Below, piece after piece: positions 1 through 11,914 of a DNA stretch of 64,000 nt. The first letter of the stretch is position 1. Every line of letters starts with the position of its first letter. A program made the translations under genes and the position numbers. Below the pieces are notes generated by a model. That model was not told the DNA's origin, did not search any database, and was given only the letters and a program-made list of their open reading frames with translations. Source of the stretch: Balanoglossus misakiensis (Eukaryota > Hemichordata); assembly GCA_040954595.2 (NCBI GenBank), contig CM082584.2:9982001-10046000 (forward strand), written 5' to 3'.

Positions 1-1632
1 CCATCTACTGTTTCAACTCACAGAGATCCCCGTAGTAGAAGCTATTAACAAGCCTAACCCTTAACCAGCGGGATATGCTTACATTACAAGTCAACGACTC
101 CAAAACGAGCGAAGGGGAAAAAAGCAAAACGCAAGAGCCGCAGCAATCTTGATGTTTCTGGTTTCAGCCAAGTAGTAATTAGAAGCCATAACTGCGCACG
201 CTCCACTTGGTTTTTTCGCCTGATCACTGAGCGCCGGGGGTTTTGGATGGCACCAGACCATGGGGGCCGGGGGTTTGGTGAACGCCCCCAAGTTGGCGTG
301 AACAATATTCGGGAGTGTAAACTTGATATATAACACACTGACTAATAAAATGGAGAATGCTACACGCTACGTTTATTTACAGGATGTACTTTTGGCGCTT
401 TTTCAGCCGCAGTCACATAAAGATACTATCGTGTTACGACTCGCATTACGCGGCTTCGACCTCCTTGAGGCTAATTGCAGCGAGACGCTTTTTATTTCAT
501 TTTCGCGAAGACGACGCGACGTCCCTTGGGATCGGCATCTACTGATGCACATTCTTATGAATTTATTGTCACGCGACACGGGCAAACGTCGTCCGATTTG
601 CATAGCCGTAAATCGCAATTTAAATACATTTGCTTGTTCTCACGTAATATGCGTTTGTACCAGTAAAAAATGCTTATGCAACAACGATCGTGCTTGCTCT
701 CTCCTCAGTCGACACGCTATTTGAGATGAAGATTCCGTTTTGTTCGCATTTGCCTTGTCAAGAATCTCCCTCTGGGGCAGTCGAAGCATTTAATGCTTTT
801 ATTAAAAGTGCACGGTACCTACAGAGCTCAGATGCCATCCATCCCCGGACCACCAGTAGTTCCATGCCCCCCCCCCCCCGCCGTCCAGCTAGGCCACGCG
901 ACGGAGCAGTGACCAAACGCGAGCATGGCGAGGCATAGCGTGACCTAAACCCGGCAGCAACCTGATAAAATCAAGTTCACTTGAAGTTATTTTATGCTAA
1001 CGATTAAACATCTGACAGTGATAGTTTATTCTGGAATGGTTCCAAGGTGCGCAAGACACAAATGAATGGGGCCACGCGGTTTCCAGACACGGTCCTAAGG
1101 GCTCAATCTAAACGACGCGGCAAACCCGCCACCGATAAAGATTCAACTTCAAAATTTTCGCGTCTGACAACCTGTAACGGTTCGAGAGAGAGGCTGGAAG
1201 TGTCAACACCGTTTGGAAACCCATAACAGAACAGTCGGGTGAACCTTGTGAACTGTCAGCGTCTGACAACAATATTTTCTTGACTTCTGCGACCGGGATT
1301 GCGGTTCGTTCTCAGGCGATGTGTTTCCGTGAGGTCTCCCAGAAAGATTATATTATTGTATCATTCTTACAGCTGTTTATTCGCCGTGAGAAAAGTTGAA
1401 AGAATTTGACACTACCAGCGAAACGCGGTTAACACCTCGCCGAGCGAACATTGCGATGTCGTCTGTATTTACTACACCACGACGAAAGCCAGCGTCGTAC
1501 CTGGCCCTTTTACGTGATGCAAAGTATAAATTATGGCATTAGAACTTGGCTCTCTCTCTCTCTCTGTCTCTCCAAACTGATCGATGTAAAGTGTAATCTG
1601 TCTTATATCTGTGTTTTTCTTGGCGATCACAG
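1..1632. other. Upstream flank of gene A, no coding sequence recognised
   Basis: I find no LDLa, EGF or signal-peptide exon here in either orientation. The first exon of gene A, which should carry a signal peptide and end in a phase-1 donor, must lie further upstream or was not recognisable. Visible features are a 13-bp C run at 867-879 and a short CT microsatellite at about 1550-1571 in the presumed intron just before the first recognised exon. Confidence 0.5.
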
Positions 1633-1743
1633 GTGAATGCAAAGCTGGAATGTTCACCTGCGCAAATCTGAAATGTGTTCCGGACAAGTGGAGATGCGAT
1701 TCCGAAAACGATTGCGAGGACAACTCCGATGAAGACGGCTGCC
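1633..1743 (+). CDS. Gene A exon: LDLa module 1
   Basis: A 111-bp phase 1-1 exon encoding one complete LDLa module with six cysteines and the calcium cage NDCEDNSDE. The acceptor AG is at 1631-1632 and the donor GTACGT follows 1743. Confidence 0.85.
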
Positions 1744-4700
1744 GTACGTAGGCCTTACTGACCAGCTCCTGCGCACTTGCACGCTAAGTAGCAGACGACG
1801 TTTAAATTGCGGCTCCCCTACCCCCTAAAATCGCCAAATAAAAGTCATTCTGCAGCAGCTTACGAGAACAAATGCCCTCTACTTCTTGTTTCTAGCAGGC
1901 GGCAGCTTTTTGCGGAGACCACGCTGTTAATTAGACTGGCACAGAAATCAATAGAGCGAGCTGCAGGTGTCTTACTAGCACACTTTTAGTGGCGTGCATA
2001 CTAAAATTTTATAGTTTTGGGCCCCCGAGCGTTGTATGTCAGGTTCTTGTTTGCTACTTGAATTGTCGATTCTGTCCCTACAGGTGCGAGCTCGTGTAAC
2101 AGCGATCAATTCACGTGTGCCACCGACGAAGACGGCGCTTTCTGCATCCCAGGTGAATGGAGATGCGATGGTGAAGACGATTGCAGAAATGCGCTGGACG
2201 AGCAAGGATGTGGTGCGTATCAATTACTGCTACCTTAAATAGTGTTGTTGTTTTTTGCATCGTGCTAGTGGGTCTGGTCTCATTATAATAGTTGCATTGT
2301 GGGTAAAAAGGTCGAAAACTCATGCAGTACTGGTAAGAGTTTGAAGGAATGATATCTTTAACTGCACATGTATTTCGACTTCCTTTTGGTCAGAAATGTC
2401 TGTCTTTGTTAGAGTATACTCGTTCGAATTTTGTCACGTTTTCAATTTGAGTTAATGTGGCTACTTCATTCAAAAGTTTTCGGGTGACTCCCAACTTTAT
2501 TGTCTATTTTGAGAGAGAATAATCTAAAGTTGCCTCTAGCAAAATATGAGAAAAAGATGGATTTTGATTAATGTTACATTAAATTACATAGTGGTGTTCC
2601 CATCCTGTGTAAGGATTGCCTGTAAGTAGGGATCGATAAACTCGCCGTATAAAATCCAGTGTTTGACAATTTGTCTTGGCAACCACAGCGGAGGGCAAAG
2701 TACGTGTATTTCGCACAAAAATACCGATTGTACTTTTTGGTGGGTTGACCAGATAGGATTTTCGATGGAGTGGTCGCCTTTGAAATGCGCTGTCACTGGA
2801 ATGACCTAAGCCGACATTTTGCCTCGGGCAGTAATCGTTTCCACAGAACAAAAATAATACCTGTCAAATCGATTGGACATCTTCCTTTCACCTCGTTAAA
2901 ACCCCCCTAAACCTATTGACTAGTGAAAGCTTTCCCGCCCAGATTTGCTCATCACATATCGTCGTTTGTTTTGCTCAAACGTGGACCAGTGCAAAACAGG
3001 TCCATGTGAGGGGTGTGAATCTCACGCGAGAAGTGCTGCCTTCCCAAAGCTTTTTAAGAAGGAAAACATTTCTCTTTGTTAGCTAACATTCCCTCCAAAT
3101 ATTTAGGGGATCGTCTGCTAACGTGTCAGTACTTTTTATAGTCAGTAAACGACATACCTTTGTGGATGCAGATCACTGAGCTCGAGTTATTTAAGAGTCA
3201 CTGCAATGGTTGCTTCGCCGAAAGGTAAAAGTTGGCACATCGCTCGTTAAAGGGACAAGCAATGGACATCATGTTTGACATTTTTCAGTTCATCTTTTCT
3301 TACTTTTTCTCCTCAAAACACATTGTTAACAAGAATGTCGGCTATGCATAGCAACCTGTCAAAGAAAGATTAATACTTGACGTTTCAACATATTTTTGAC
3401 AGAAACTGCACCAGTTTTTGACAAAAACATACTTTGACATTTCAATCTAACATGGCCGCCGTTTGATAACTTTGTTATAAGAAGGCTTTTATGAACCCAT
3501 TTTGTTCTAACTCGACACACTTGACTAAAAGTGTGCCACGAAATGGTCATTCGAACACTTAGACGCGCCATTTTGACCATATATACTAGTAGTCACTGTA
3601 CACCTTTAATGATCTGCTGATGTATAGATGTAGTATTTGTTTTGGCGTAAACAGGGCATGGGAACAGCACATGCGCATCGAACGAGTACAGGTGCCCGGA
3701 TGGGAAGTGCATCACTCACCGTTGGGTGTGTGACTTGGACCAGGACTGCAGCGACGGCTCCGATGAAGATGGCTGCCCGGAAGTGGAGTGCGACGTGTCC
3801 GAGTACCGCTGCCAGGACAGCTACTGTATCCCCAAGGTGTGGGTTTGTGACGGCGACGCTGACTGCATCGACGCGTCCGACGAGAAGAGCTGCGACGCGC
3901 CGACGGGGGCCAGGTACTGTTCGTCGAACAAGTTTGCCTGTTCGGACGGGCAGTGTATCCATATCTCGTGGCGGTGTGATGGAGACATAGACTGTGACGA
4001 TGGAACGGATGAAGTCGATTGCTGTAAGTGTGCAGGTCTTTTCGCATTTGAATGATTTGCATAAAGGTCACCACAAAGGTCAAAACTCGCATTCCCGTCC
4101 TCCGACCCAACCATTCTGGTTGACTCCTCAAACTCATAGCACGTGGCCCGTGTGCCTGGGGAATTTGTATGCGCCGTGATTTTTTTGTCGTATCTTTCGA
4201 CACTTACCATGTCTTCATAAAAAACGCTTTTGAAATAACAGAATGCTATATCGAGTACATCACGTATGATATCCATGGAGGATATACATTTTCCGAAGAA
4301 GTATAGGAATTTCAATAAAGTATATTTTAAGACCCATGCTTACTCAGATGGTCACGTGGCAGACAGCGGGCAGAACATTTGAAACGCGATCATGTTTCAA
4401 ATACTGCATGGCGATATTATCTTTAATGCATTTATTAGCATTTATCTGTCATTAAAGGGACAGAGTCGCTCACTTTTGATGTTATTTTGGTTATGCTAGT
4501 TTCTTTCATACATGCTTTAATGCGTTTTGAGTCATGGTCAATCACCAGTGCTCTCAACTGAACTCACTTTATATAGATGTGGCCTTAAGGTAGAATGCGC
4601 CTCAAAAGTCAAAGTCTTAAACTTTCTCTCGTATTTTGCTCTTTAGATTATTCTCTCTTTACATTGAGAATAAATATTGGGGAGAACCTTGCAAAAATGT

Positions 4701-7700
4701 GAATAACCGACCAAATTGTCTCGATTAGAAATTCAAAATGGCCGCCAATTTCTGTGTTAGGTCTATGGAGAAAATTTAAAGTAGCGATTTTCATGAAAAC
4801 AAGACGGTGAACATCCAGCTATCACCTCATTTGTTTTCGAAATTACTCCCCATTTCAATAAGGATTTCAGTCCGATTGACATAATTCCGACAATTCAGTT
4901 TTCACAGTCTGTTGTTATTTTATTTTCATTGTTAAAGATGACGTGGTGTGTCAAGATCTGTTCAACTGCGGCGGTGGTGAATGTGTCATGAATATGCTCA
5001 GGTGCAACGGATTCAGAGATTGTAGAGACGAAACAGATGAAAGGGGCTGCCCATCTTATGCGACACCCTGCGACCCTAGAACGCAGTTTCTATGTGATAA
5101 CGATCGTTGTATCGACGTGAGCAAAGTCTGCAACCATATTGACGATTGTGGGGATCGATCTGATGAACCTAGTTATGGACACTGCAGTAAGTGTGAAAAG
5201 TGTTACCTATATATGTAAGGATTATGTCGATAAACTGCACTTGTAATACAGAACATAAAAATGTCGAAATGTAGCCAAAAATTACACATATTATCATTTC
5301 AATCTGCGTGTTTACATGTCACTTGTTTTGCTCCTTTTGCTGTAATGATGGAAGCTTCTTTCCTTGTGGGGAAGAAGAGGTAGACTGCTGTGGTCGTATT
5401 TATTTATTTTGTGGGTTATGTTTTTATTTTCAGAAGCCTGGGAGTGTAAGAAGAACAACGGAGGTTGCTCACACACGTGTCACGATTCGCCAGACGGACA
5501 CCATTGTTCTTGTAACCAAGGCTACGAACTCCTCGAGGACGGCAGGACGTGTTCGGAGTTGAGACCCTGCGACATCCCGGGCAAATGCAGTCAGCTATGC
5601 AAGACGACCAGGAACGGACACCGATGCTCGTGCGTGGACGGCTATGAACTCGACCGAGACCGCAGATCGTGCAACCCGGCCGGCGGCGAGCCCACCCTCC
5701 TCTTGGCCAACAGGAGGGACATCAAACGCATCAATCCATGGTCCAGGACCGTCGAGGACCTGGTGCCAGTGACGGAGTCGGCCATCGCGCTGGACTACGA
5801 CTACCAGCGAGGGTATTTATACTGGAGTGACGTCAGCGAGGAGCAGATACTGAGGTATGTATCGGCATGATAAAATATTGACAGTGCTCTCAACTGGTAA
5901 GCGCTTGCAAACACGGACGGGTCCATTGTGTGTGTGTCACCTTACTAGGTTAGCCTAGCATACCACCATGCGGTCTGTCCGCTTTGTGTGCAAGGCCGTA
6001 TGCTCGCCGCAGTCAGCGAACAAACTCGCAGTACATGAATCACTCCACACAGAGCCTAAGCCTTGAAGTGTGGCCAATCTCTTAAGTACAAAGAATGTAA
6101 TGATGATAATTTCAATAAATCTAACAACATATCATTATCGTTGATATGACAAAAGGCAGATGACATGCTGTGCCCACCCACAACCAATCAGTTGCTCATA
6201 ACTTAAATTGTAGACTCTGTGACATGCGCAAACCACATTGCCGGAGACAAGGCGTAATGACTCACACAGAACGCCGTCAAAACTCCGGCTGTGATACATG
6301 TACTCAAAAACATCTTCGCCCGAATCCATATCACGTGATTTCGACCTTCAGTCTTCCCGGCAGCCTTGGGTCCCGTAACCGGAGATCGGAAGTTTGCGCG
6401 ATACTGAGCACGGGGATGAAGGATCTCCCCAGTTCCCATGGGAACCGTCTCCCTCGCATCGCGAAGGATTCACAGTAAAAGATATGGTGATAATTCTTTA
6501 TTGCATAACTCTGCCGACGTTTCACCAAAGTTAAAGTTCGCATATGATAAATGTAGAAGTCGGTGCTCGAGATTAAACTACTCAGCCGAGTCATCGCCTC
6601 TTTAATTAAACATCATTGTAAGTTCACCGTTTTCACCACAGTTATTTATATCAGCGACGAATTTAGAGAAGTACCTCTCTGGGAGTTCTTGGTGCTATTT
6701 CTGTATAAAGGTCACCGTTTGGGATTGGCGCTAAGTCCACTTTTGTTCAGCCGTGTTTGCGCAGACGAACACCTGCTGGAGAGTGATGACCGAATATACA
6801 CGCGCCAACAATAGCTTTGACGTTGTTGTTCCGCCATCTTCTCTAAGGAGAGTTTGAGGTGTACCGTTCCGCGAATTTGGTCGCTTGCTTTGATCGTTTT
6901 CACAAGTTGTTTCTGTGTGTCTTTGTGCTTAAAGGAGACCAATTAACGGCAATGGAGACACCGAAGTGCTCGTGGACGAGCGAATCCACACTCCGGACGG
7001 CGTTGCGGTGGACTGGATTTATCAGAATCTCTACTGGACGGACACGGGCGAGGACACGATCGAAGTTGCCCATCTGGTGCCGAGACACGGCTCTATTCAG
7101 CGGACAGTACTTATCAGCGAAGGGTTGGACGAACCTCGAGAAATCGTTGTGGATCCTTCCGAGGGGTAATTAAATTAGATTAAATTTCAAGGCATTTCAT
7201 ATTGCACGTACACAAGCGAGAACATTCTGAAAGTATTCATTAAATGCATTTAAATCACATTGACATGTTTGGCATGTCATTTCTAAATGCCCCCAAAAGA
7301 CAGCCGACATAAACAACGTGATTGTGTCGAGTTAATTAGAAAACCACTGAAAACCACGACTGCCTTGGCGGATCTTATTGAGAGAGAAAAAAATAGAAGG
7401 CTTATTACTAGTTTTTCTGTAGTCGTCCGACGAAGCTTTGATATGTCCCGAAAGGTTGCATTTCCCACCCAAGACGGATCGGAATGCCGGGCCGTCTTCC
7501 CCAAATCCCGGGATAATCCCAGTCGCGAGCGGGCCGCTAATACTAGATTTTATGGAATGTTTATCCTTCAAACCGCCTGATTATCGCTTATCCCAATGAC
7601 GAGCCATTGATGTCCTGCTGTATTTTAGTCCTTTGCTGGAACATTGTGAAAGTTAATATTGTTGTGAACGGCTGGCCACGATAAATCGTGTTGTTTTATC

Positions 7701-10700
7701 AGATATCAATTTCTCTGTGTGAGGTTATAATTTTTGCTGCTGTTTAGTTACTGGTCAACGTAAATCGTAGCAAAAAAGTTAACACTCCACTCGTAAGATA
7801 GCTTACAGGCGTCATTTTGAAATGAAATTCGGTTGAACGGGCTACAATGTTTTGATGTTGACAAAAATATCGATTAACGACTCTCAAAACCCGGTATTGC
7901 CAAAAGGGGGGAACTACTTTGTCCACTATGCGTGTCAAATGCCCAGACAAACCCCTCCAAGCTGTCGATTGCTCACTTGGAAGATAACTATCGGGAACAA
8001 ATAACTTTCACCCAATCGTTCCTCGATAATCCCTGTGCAAACACACAGTTACAACGTCACACGCTACAGTGTTAAGCACAAGTGTCAATAGTTTAGCGCC
8101 GATGTTTGGACAGAAAACACATCTCCGCACTCCAATGAAAACAATGTTTTACATCCAGCCTATTTTAGCCGTGTTGTTCTGGCTCTATTATTCTTAAAAA
8201 TTGTACAGGCCAAAATATTGATACAAAGTGAAGTCATCCTTTCTGCCTTCCATAGGGCCAAGGGTCATAGCTTCATACATAGTAATGTCCCATACTTGTT
8301 GAAGAAAACTTTCATACTTTAATTGTTGTACCGATTACCGTTTGATGATAACGACCAATTTAATGTACTTTGTTTAATTTCGATATTGTCACCCAGCTTC
8401 ATGTACTGGACAGACTGGGGCAGGGACGCTAAGATCGAGAAGGCAGGGATGAACGGTTGCGGACGCACGGCCATCGTGCACGAAAACGTCCTCTGGCCCA
8501 ACGGGCTGGCCATGGACTACGTGGCGCGGCGCATCTACTGGGTCGACGGCAAACTGCAGCTGATGGCCAGCGCCGGCCTGAACGGCGAGGACCGGGTCAA
8601 CATCATCGTGTCCAGCTTCCTGCTCAAGCACCCGTTCTCCGTCACCGTGTTCATGGACCACGTCTACTGGAGCGACTGGGAAACGCATAAAGTCTACCGG
8701 GCCAATAAGTTCCACGGTGGGGACAAAACGTTCGTCGTGGAAAACCTCTACTCGCCAATGGGCATCATCGTTTACCACAGCTTGAAACAAATGCCAAGTA
8801 AGTACACCCACGTGATCCATTAGTTAACCAATCACGTCAGTTGAATCTGTTGCTGGGTTTGCCAGACCCAGTGTGCATGTAAAGACAATGGTCAGGTATT
8901 TGTTGTCATCCGAAAAAGGTCAGTGACCGAAGATCATGCCCAATAAACGTGTACACCCCATCAATTAGGGATCAGCATTCTGGATCAAGTCTATCGAATT
9001 GGCAAATCTGTCGGATGATTCCTTGAAACAATACCTGTGTAATTAACCCCAACCAGAAACTATCACGAGCTCTTAGGAGAGAACCATTTGATTTCTGGGG
9101 GTGGGTGGAGGATTTTTTAAGCCACTGTCAAAGCCATTTTCTTCTCGATTGTCAGACAATATTTTTCCTCAAGACATTGCAGAAAATGTTCTTTCCTCCG
9201 CCCCATATACTAACATGTGCCGACAACTAATTAGTGTTCGACTTTACAACCGCGACCATATCTCTCGTCGAGGTGCTTTAGACAAACAAGCACTCAAGAC
9301 AATAGACTGTTGACAATTCTCAGGTACGGAGTCCAATAACAAATCGGCAGACTTCAAAAAGAGTACTCGCCAAGAGAAACTCAAAATTCGGAATGTCACG
9401 TTGTCTTTCATTTCAGGCAGGAACAACTGCGGCGACAACAACGGCAAGTGCTCTCACATCTGCGTGGCTGGACCCGCAACCGACGGCTGCCCGGCCGCCT
9501 ACACCTGCCTGTGTCCCAGGGGCGTCAAGATGAGGCCGGACGGCCATACCTGCAACGTGAGAGGCATCACTCCGCACCCAGATCTGATTGTGGGTAGGTG
9601 GCGTTTTTGTGTGTGCATGTCACGTTCTACACACGTGACCAGCTTGTTGCATTCGAGTGTTTATTATGTGTCTCGTTCTGCAGATATTTTCGGACCTGCA
9701 CACAAATATGCCACGTGGCAGTATTAATATTTACACCGTATGTCGGAAGAACATTTTGAGATTCATAAGTTTATCGCATTCCATATAAACAATGTTTTAG
9801 TTCAAAACCAAGCCTCGCTTGCCTCTTTTGCGCACGCGTGATCGCGTGAACACCAATCGGCGTGGCAGTATGGCACAAACAGGCATCGTCTTCCAAACAC
9901 CCCGCAAAGCCACAGAGCGTCGCCGTTTCCGCTGACGAGCTACAGTTACATATATTGGTGACGAAATGTGAAATATAACTTCAGACGAAGTGACGCTTGG
10001 TCGATAAAGTTATCGTTTGACATGTTATGTGTTTTTTGGGGTGGCTGTAACCTAGCAACTCGGGCGCTGGGGAATACCCGATTTCCACCAGCGTTAACCA
10101 ACTTTAATGACCGAAGGAGAAAAGCACAAAGCCGCAAACACAATCACACTCTTGAAAGTCGATAGTTTCAGTAGCGCGCCGATCTTGGGAACTTAACTAG
10201 GCGCGGAGTTGGAACCACTTTACCTTTGTAACCGATTCAACAGAGCGTGGTAGACATGCAATGCACAATTGTAACAAGAGTCTGTCTCTCCTTCTTCTCA
10301 AGTGTTTGGTTGTTAAAAACGTCCGGTGCGGCGTACCTCGGCATGAGGCAATTCCTCGACTCGTATATCATCGCAGTGTCTTGAGTTTAAATAAAGTATC
10401 GTCCCGAATTAGACGGCAGCTTACCAGAAAAAAACTTGTATATTCCGGTTTTGAGTTATTAAGTTTACGCCAGCAGTGTAATCGCCTTTAGTGTGCGGAT
10501 AAATTAGCCTAGGGTATCTAGGCCAATTTTACTTGGGTCGGAGAGATGTCTCTTTGCGATTTGCATCGCTATTTCATTATAAACAATGAGGCAAATTTAA
10601 CCTGAATTATTAGCCTATAGTTTCTCTGTATATATATTTAAGCTCTGATGAGACCACAAAGAACTAGTCACCATCGTCGTAAACCACAGCCTCTTTACGG

Positions 10701-11775
10701 CAACCGTTTCAGCTAAAATAGATGCCCCCCTCCCCGCGACACTGATACGAGTACAGCTTTTAGTCTGAAATTGATTGCCTTTGTACAACGTTTGGATGTA
10801 GTCGCCTCAGGCATGGTTGGTAATTGGTTGTGATATATTGCGAAGTACATACTTTCTTGGGTTGATAGTGTTGCCATACGGCCACAGGCAACGATTGATC
10901 AATTTTACGCACGTAGGGCAAGGTATCTTATTTTCTGTCTCGTGTGTAAAAACGTGAGTGTTGGCATATCTTTATATTAACTAAGAAACCAAACAATCAT
11001 ATCACACACATGATATATGTTATCTGATCTTCCCTTCTTCTGTCATTTTACCCTAGCCGAACCCTCATACTCCATCAGCGTACACCTGGATTCACAGTTG
11101 TTTGAGGGCACAAGGAAGAAATCTGTGAGGTTCACACTCAAATGCACTGTGTCGTCAAAGGGCGATGACAAATATGAAGTGCTGTGTCGTCCAGACGACC
11201 AAGAAGAGAACTCCACCGACGCCATCTTGTTCCAGTATAAATGCAGCGGAAGCAAGAAGAAAGAACGGAAGCGGCGACAGAAACGAGATGCGTCGCAAGG
11301 TATTGAAAGGTCACTGAAATATATTGATGTATGTATGAACATGTGTGTATGCATACATACTATGTGCGTATGTATACATGTGTGTATGTATGGATGGATG
11401 GATGGATGTGTGTACTACCCAGATACCCATTTATTCACCCACACACATCCGAGTATCTATGTGGTTCTCTGAACACAAATTCCTTTTGTTTGTTTTTTAG
11501 GTCGGAGCAATCCCAAACTTGCCCTCAAAAAGGTCAGCACAGAGACACTCCAAACCGCCGCGTCGGAAGATTTGCCATTTTTCCTTCGTTGCAAGTCAAA
11601 AAAGCCCAAGTCCGGAAGTCAGGAGGACGCGGCGGAAGTGAGCGTTGGGTGTTCCCCATCCCATTTCGAACTGCCTGATGGGAAAAGAGACAAAATCAAG
11701 AAGTCGCGCAACGCTGCCAACTTCAAATGCAAGTCGCAGAGCAAGAGAAAGCGAGGGAGGAAGGCCGATAATTAG
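1633..11775 (+). CDS. Gene A: secreted LDLR/VLDLR-like protein with basic cysteine-repeat tail (5' partial)
   Basis: Ten exons join in frame: 1633-1743, 2084-2212, 3655-4023, 4938-5186, 5434-5854, 6935-7165, 8397-8797, 9417-9593, 11057-11299 and 11501-11775. They give 867 residues ending at a TAG. Domains in order are seven LDLa modules, EGF-A, EGF-B, a six-bladed YWTD propeller, EGF-C, and a lysine/arginine-rich tail with six cysteines. The last LDLa ends in SDEP and abuts an EGF with NNGGCSH, as in LDLR and VLDLR. LDLa exons are symmetrical phase 1-1, and propeller introns are phase 2. No hydrophobic transmembrane segment and no NPxY motif follow EGF-C, so the product is predicted to be secreted. 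LDLR-family ectodomains bind lipoproteins and other ligands through calcium-loaded LDLa modules; the ligand here is unknown. The start and signal peptide lie outside the window. Introns of 0.3-1.5 kb contain no further exon that I can see. Confidence 0.88.
2084..2212 (+). CDS. Gene A exon: LDLa module 2 (long loop)
   Basis: A 129-bp phase 1-1 exon. The six cysteines are present, but the second loop is lengthened (ATDEDGAF between C2 and C3) and the usual SDE acidic signature reads ALDE. One calcium-coordinating position may therefore be affected. Confidence 0.82.
2213..3654 (+). other. Gene A intron, 1.44 kb, no extra exon seen
   Basis: AT-rich non-coding sequence between LDLa 2 and the triple-LDLa exon. 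I looked for further cysteine-rich modules on both strands and saw none. Confidence 0.6.
3655..4023 (+). CDS. Gene A exon: LDLa modules 3-5
   Basis: A 369-bp exon encoding three consecutive LDLa modules (123 codons, phase 1-1). Each has six cysteines and an intact acidic motif: [18 protein letters not shown] and IDCDDGTDE. Three modules in one exon suggests loss of the introns that normally separate them. Confidence 0.9.
4938..5186 (+). CDS. Gene A exon: LDLa modules 6-7
   Basis: A 249-bp phase 1-1 exon. Module 6 is divergent ([14 protein letters not shown]). Module 7 ends SDEPSYGHC, the SDEP signature seen in the last LDLa before EGF-A of LDLR-family receptors. The donor is GTAAGT after 5186. 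Confidence 0.87.
5434..5854 (+). CDS. Gene A exon: EGF-A, EGF-B and first propeller blade
   Basis: A 421-bp exon, phase 1 in and phase 2 out. EGF-A carries [16 protein letters not shown] begins [10 protein letters not shown] and lacks the D-x-[DN]-E-C calcium-binding start. The first YWTD blade is YLYWSD. The donor is GTATGT. Confidence 0.9.
5855..6934 (+). other. Gene A intron, 1.08 kb
   Basis: Non-coding. No exon recognised. The following 1.23-kb intron (7166-8396) is likewise empty of recognisable modules. Confidence 0.6.
6935..7165 (+). CDS. Gene A exon: YWTD propeller blades
   Basis: A 231-bp exon, phase 2-2. It contains [16 protein letters not shown] and [11 protein letters not shown], typical LDLR-propeller signatures. 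The acceptor AAAG precedes 6935, and the final glycine codon is split with the next exon. Confidence 0.9.
8397..8797 (+). CDS. Gene A exon: YWTD propeller, remaining blades
   Basis: A 401-bp GC-rich exon, phase 2 in and phase 1 out. Motifs are [44 protein letters not shown] and HVYWSDW. It corresponds to two separate exons in genes B and C, where a phase-0 intron lies just after the HPFSVxVFE motif. Confidence 0.92.
9417..9593 (+). CDS. Gene A exon: EGF-C
   Basis: A 177-bp phase 1-1 exon encoding the post-propeller EGF ([14 protein letters not shown] to CLCPRG and HTC). It continues past the last cysteine for about 15 residues before the donor GTAGGT. The corresponding exons in genes B and C terminate at this point. 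Confidence 0.88.
9594..11056 (+). other. Gene A intron, 1.46 kb, with an X-box-like motif
   Basis: No exon seen. GTAACCTAGCAAC at 10047-10059 matches the RFX X-box consensus (GTNRCC, spacer of 0-3, RGYAAC). Occupancy is unknown. Confidence 0.4.
11057..11299 (+). CDS. Gene A exon: cysteine/basic tail repeat 1
   Basis: A 243-bp phase 1-1 exon, 81 codons, with no domain I recognise. It has three cysteines (LKC, VLC, YKC) followed by a strongly basic run that ends in RRQKR, a furin-type R-X-[KR]-R site. There is no hydrophobic segment. The acceptor is CCTAG and the donor is GTATTG. Confidence 0.75.
11501..11775 (+). CDS. Gene A terminal exon: tail repeat 2 and stop
   Basis: A 275-bp last exon that ends at TAG 11773-11775. 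Three cysteines (FLRC, VGC, FKC) and a basic terminus ([10 protein letters not shown]) repeat the pattern of the preceding exon. It contains no transmembrane helix and no glycosylphosphatidylinositol-type hydrophobic end. Confidence 0.78.
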
Positions 11776-11914
11776 AAGAGCAGCCCCGCACAAGGCAGTG
11801 TGGGATACCCGAACGCATTTGTGAAAAAAATGTTGAATCCAACTTGAACGAATATATGTTATCTTGCAAGTTCGTGATGAGGGCTACATACTGCCTGGCG
11901 TGGCGTATATTCAC

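Noticed and set aside
8389-8820. Minus-strand open frame opposite the gene A propeller exon
   Set aside because: It is a shadow of a GC-rich coding exon on the other strand.
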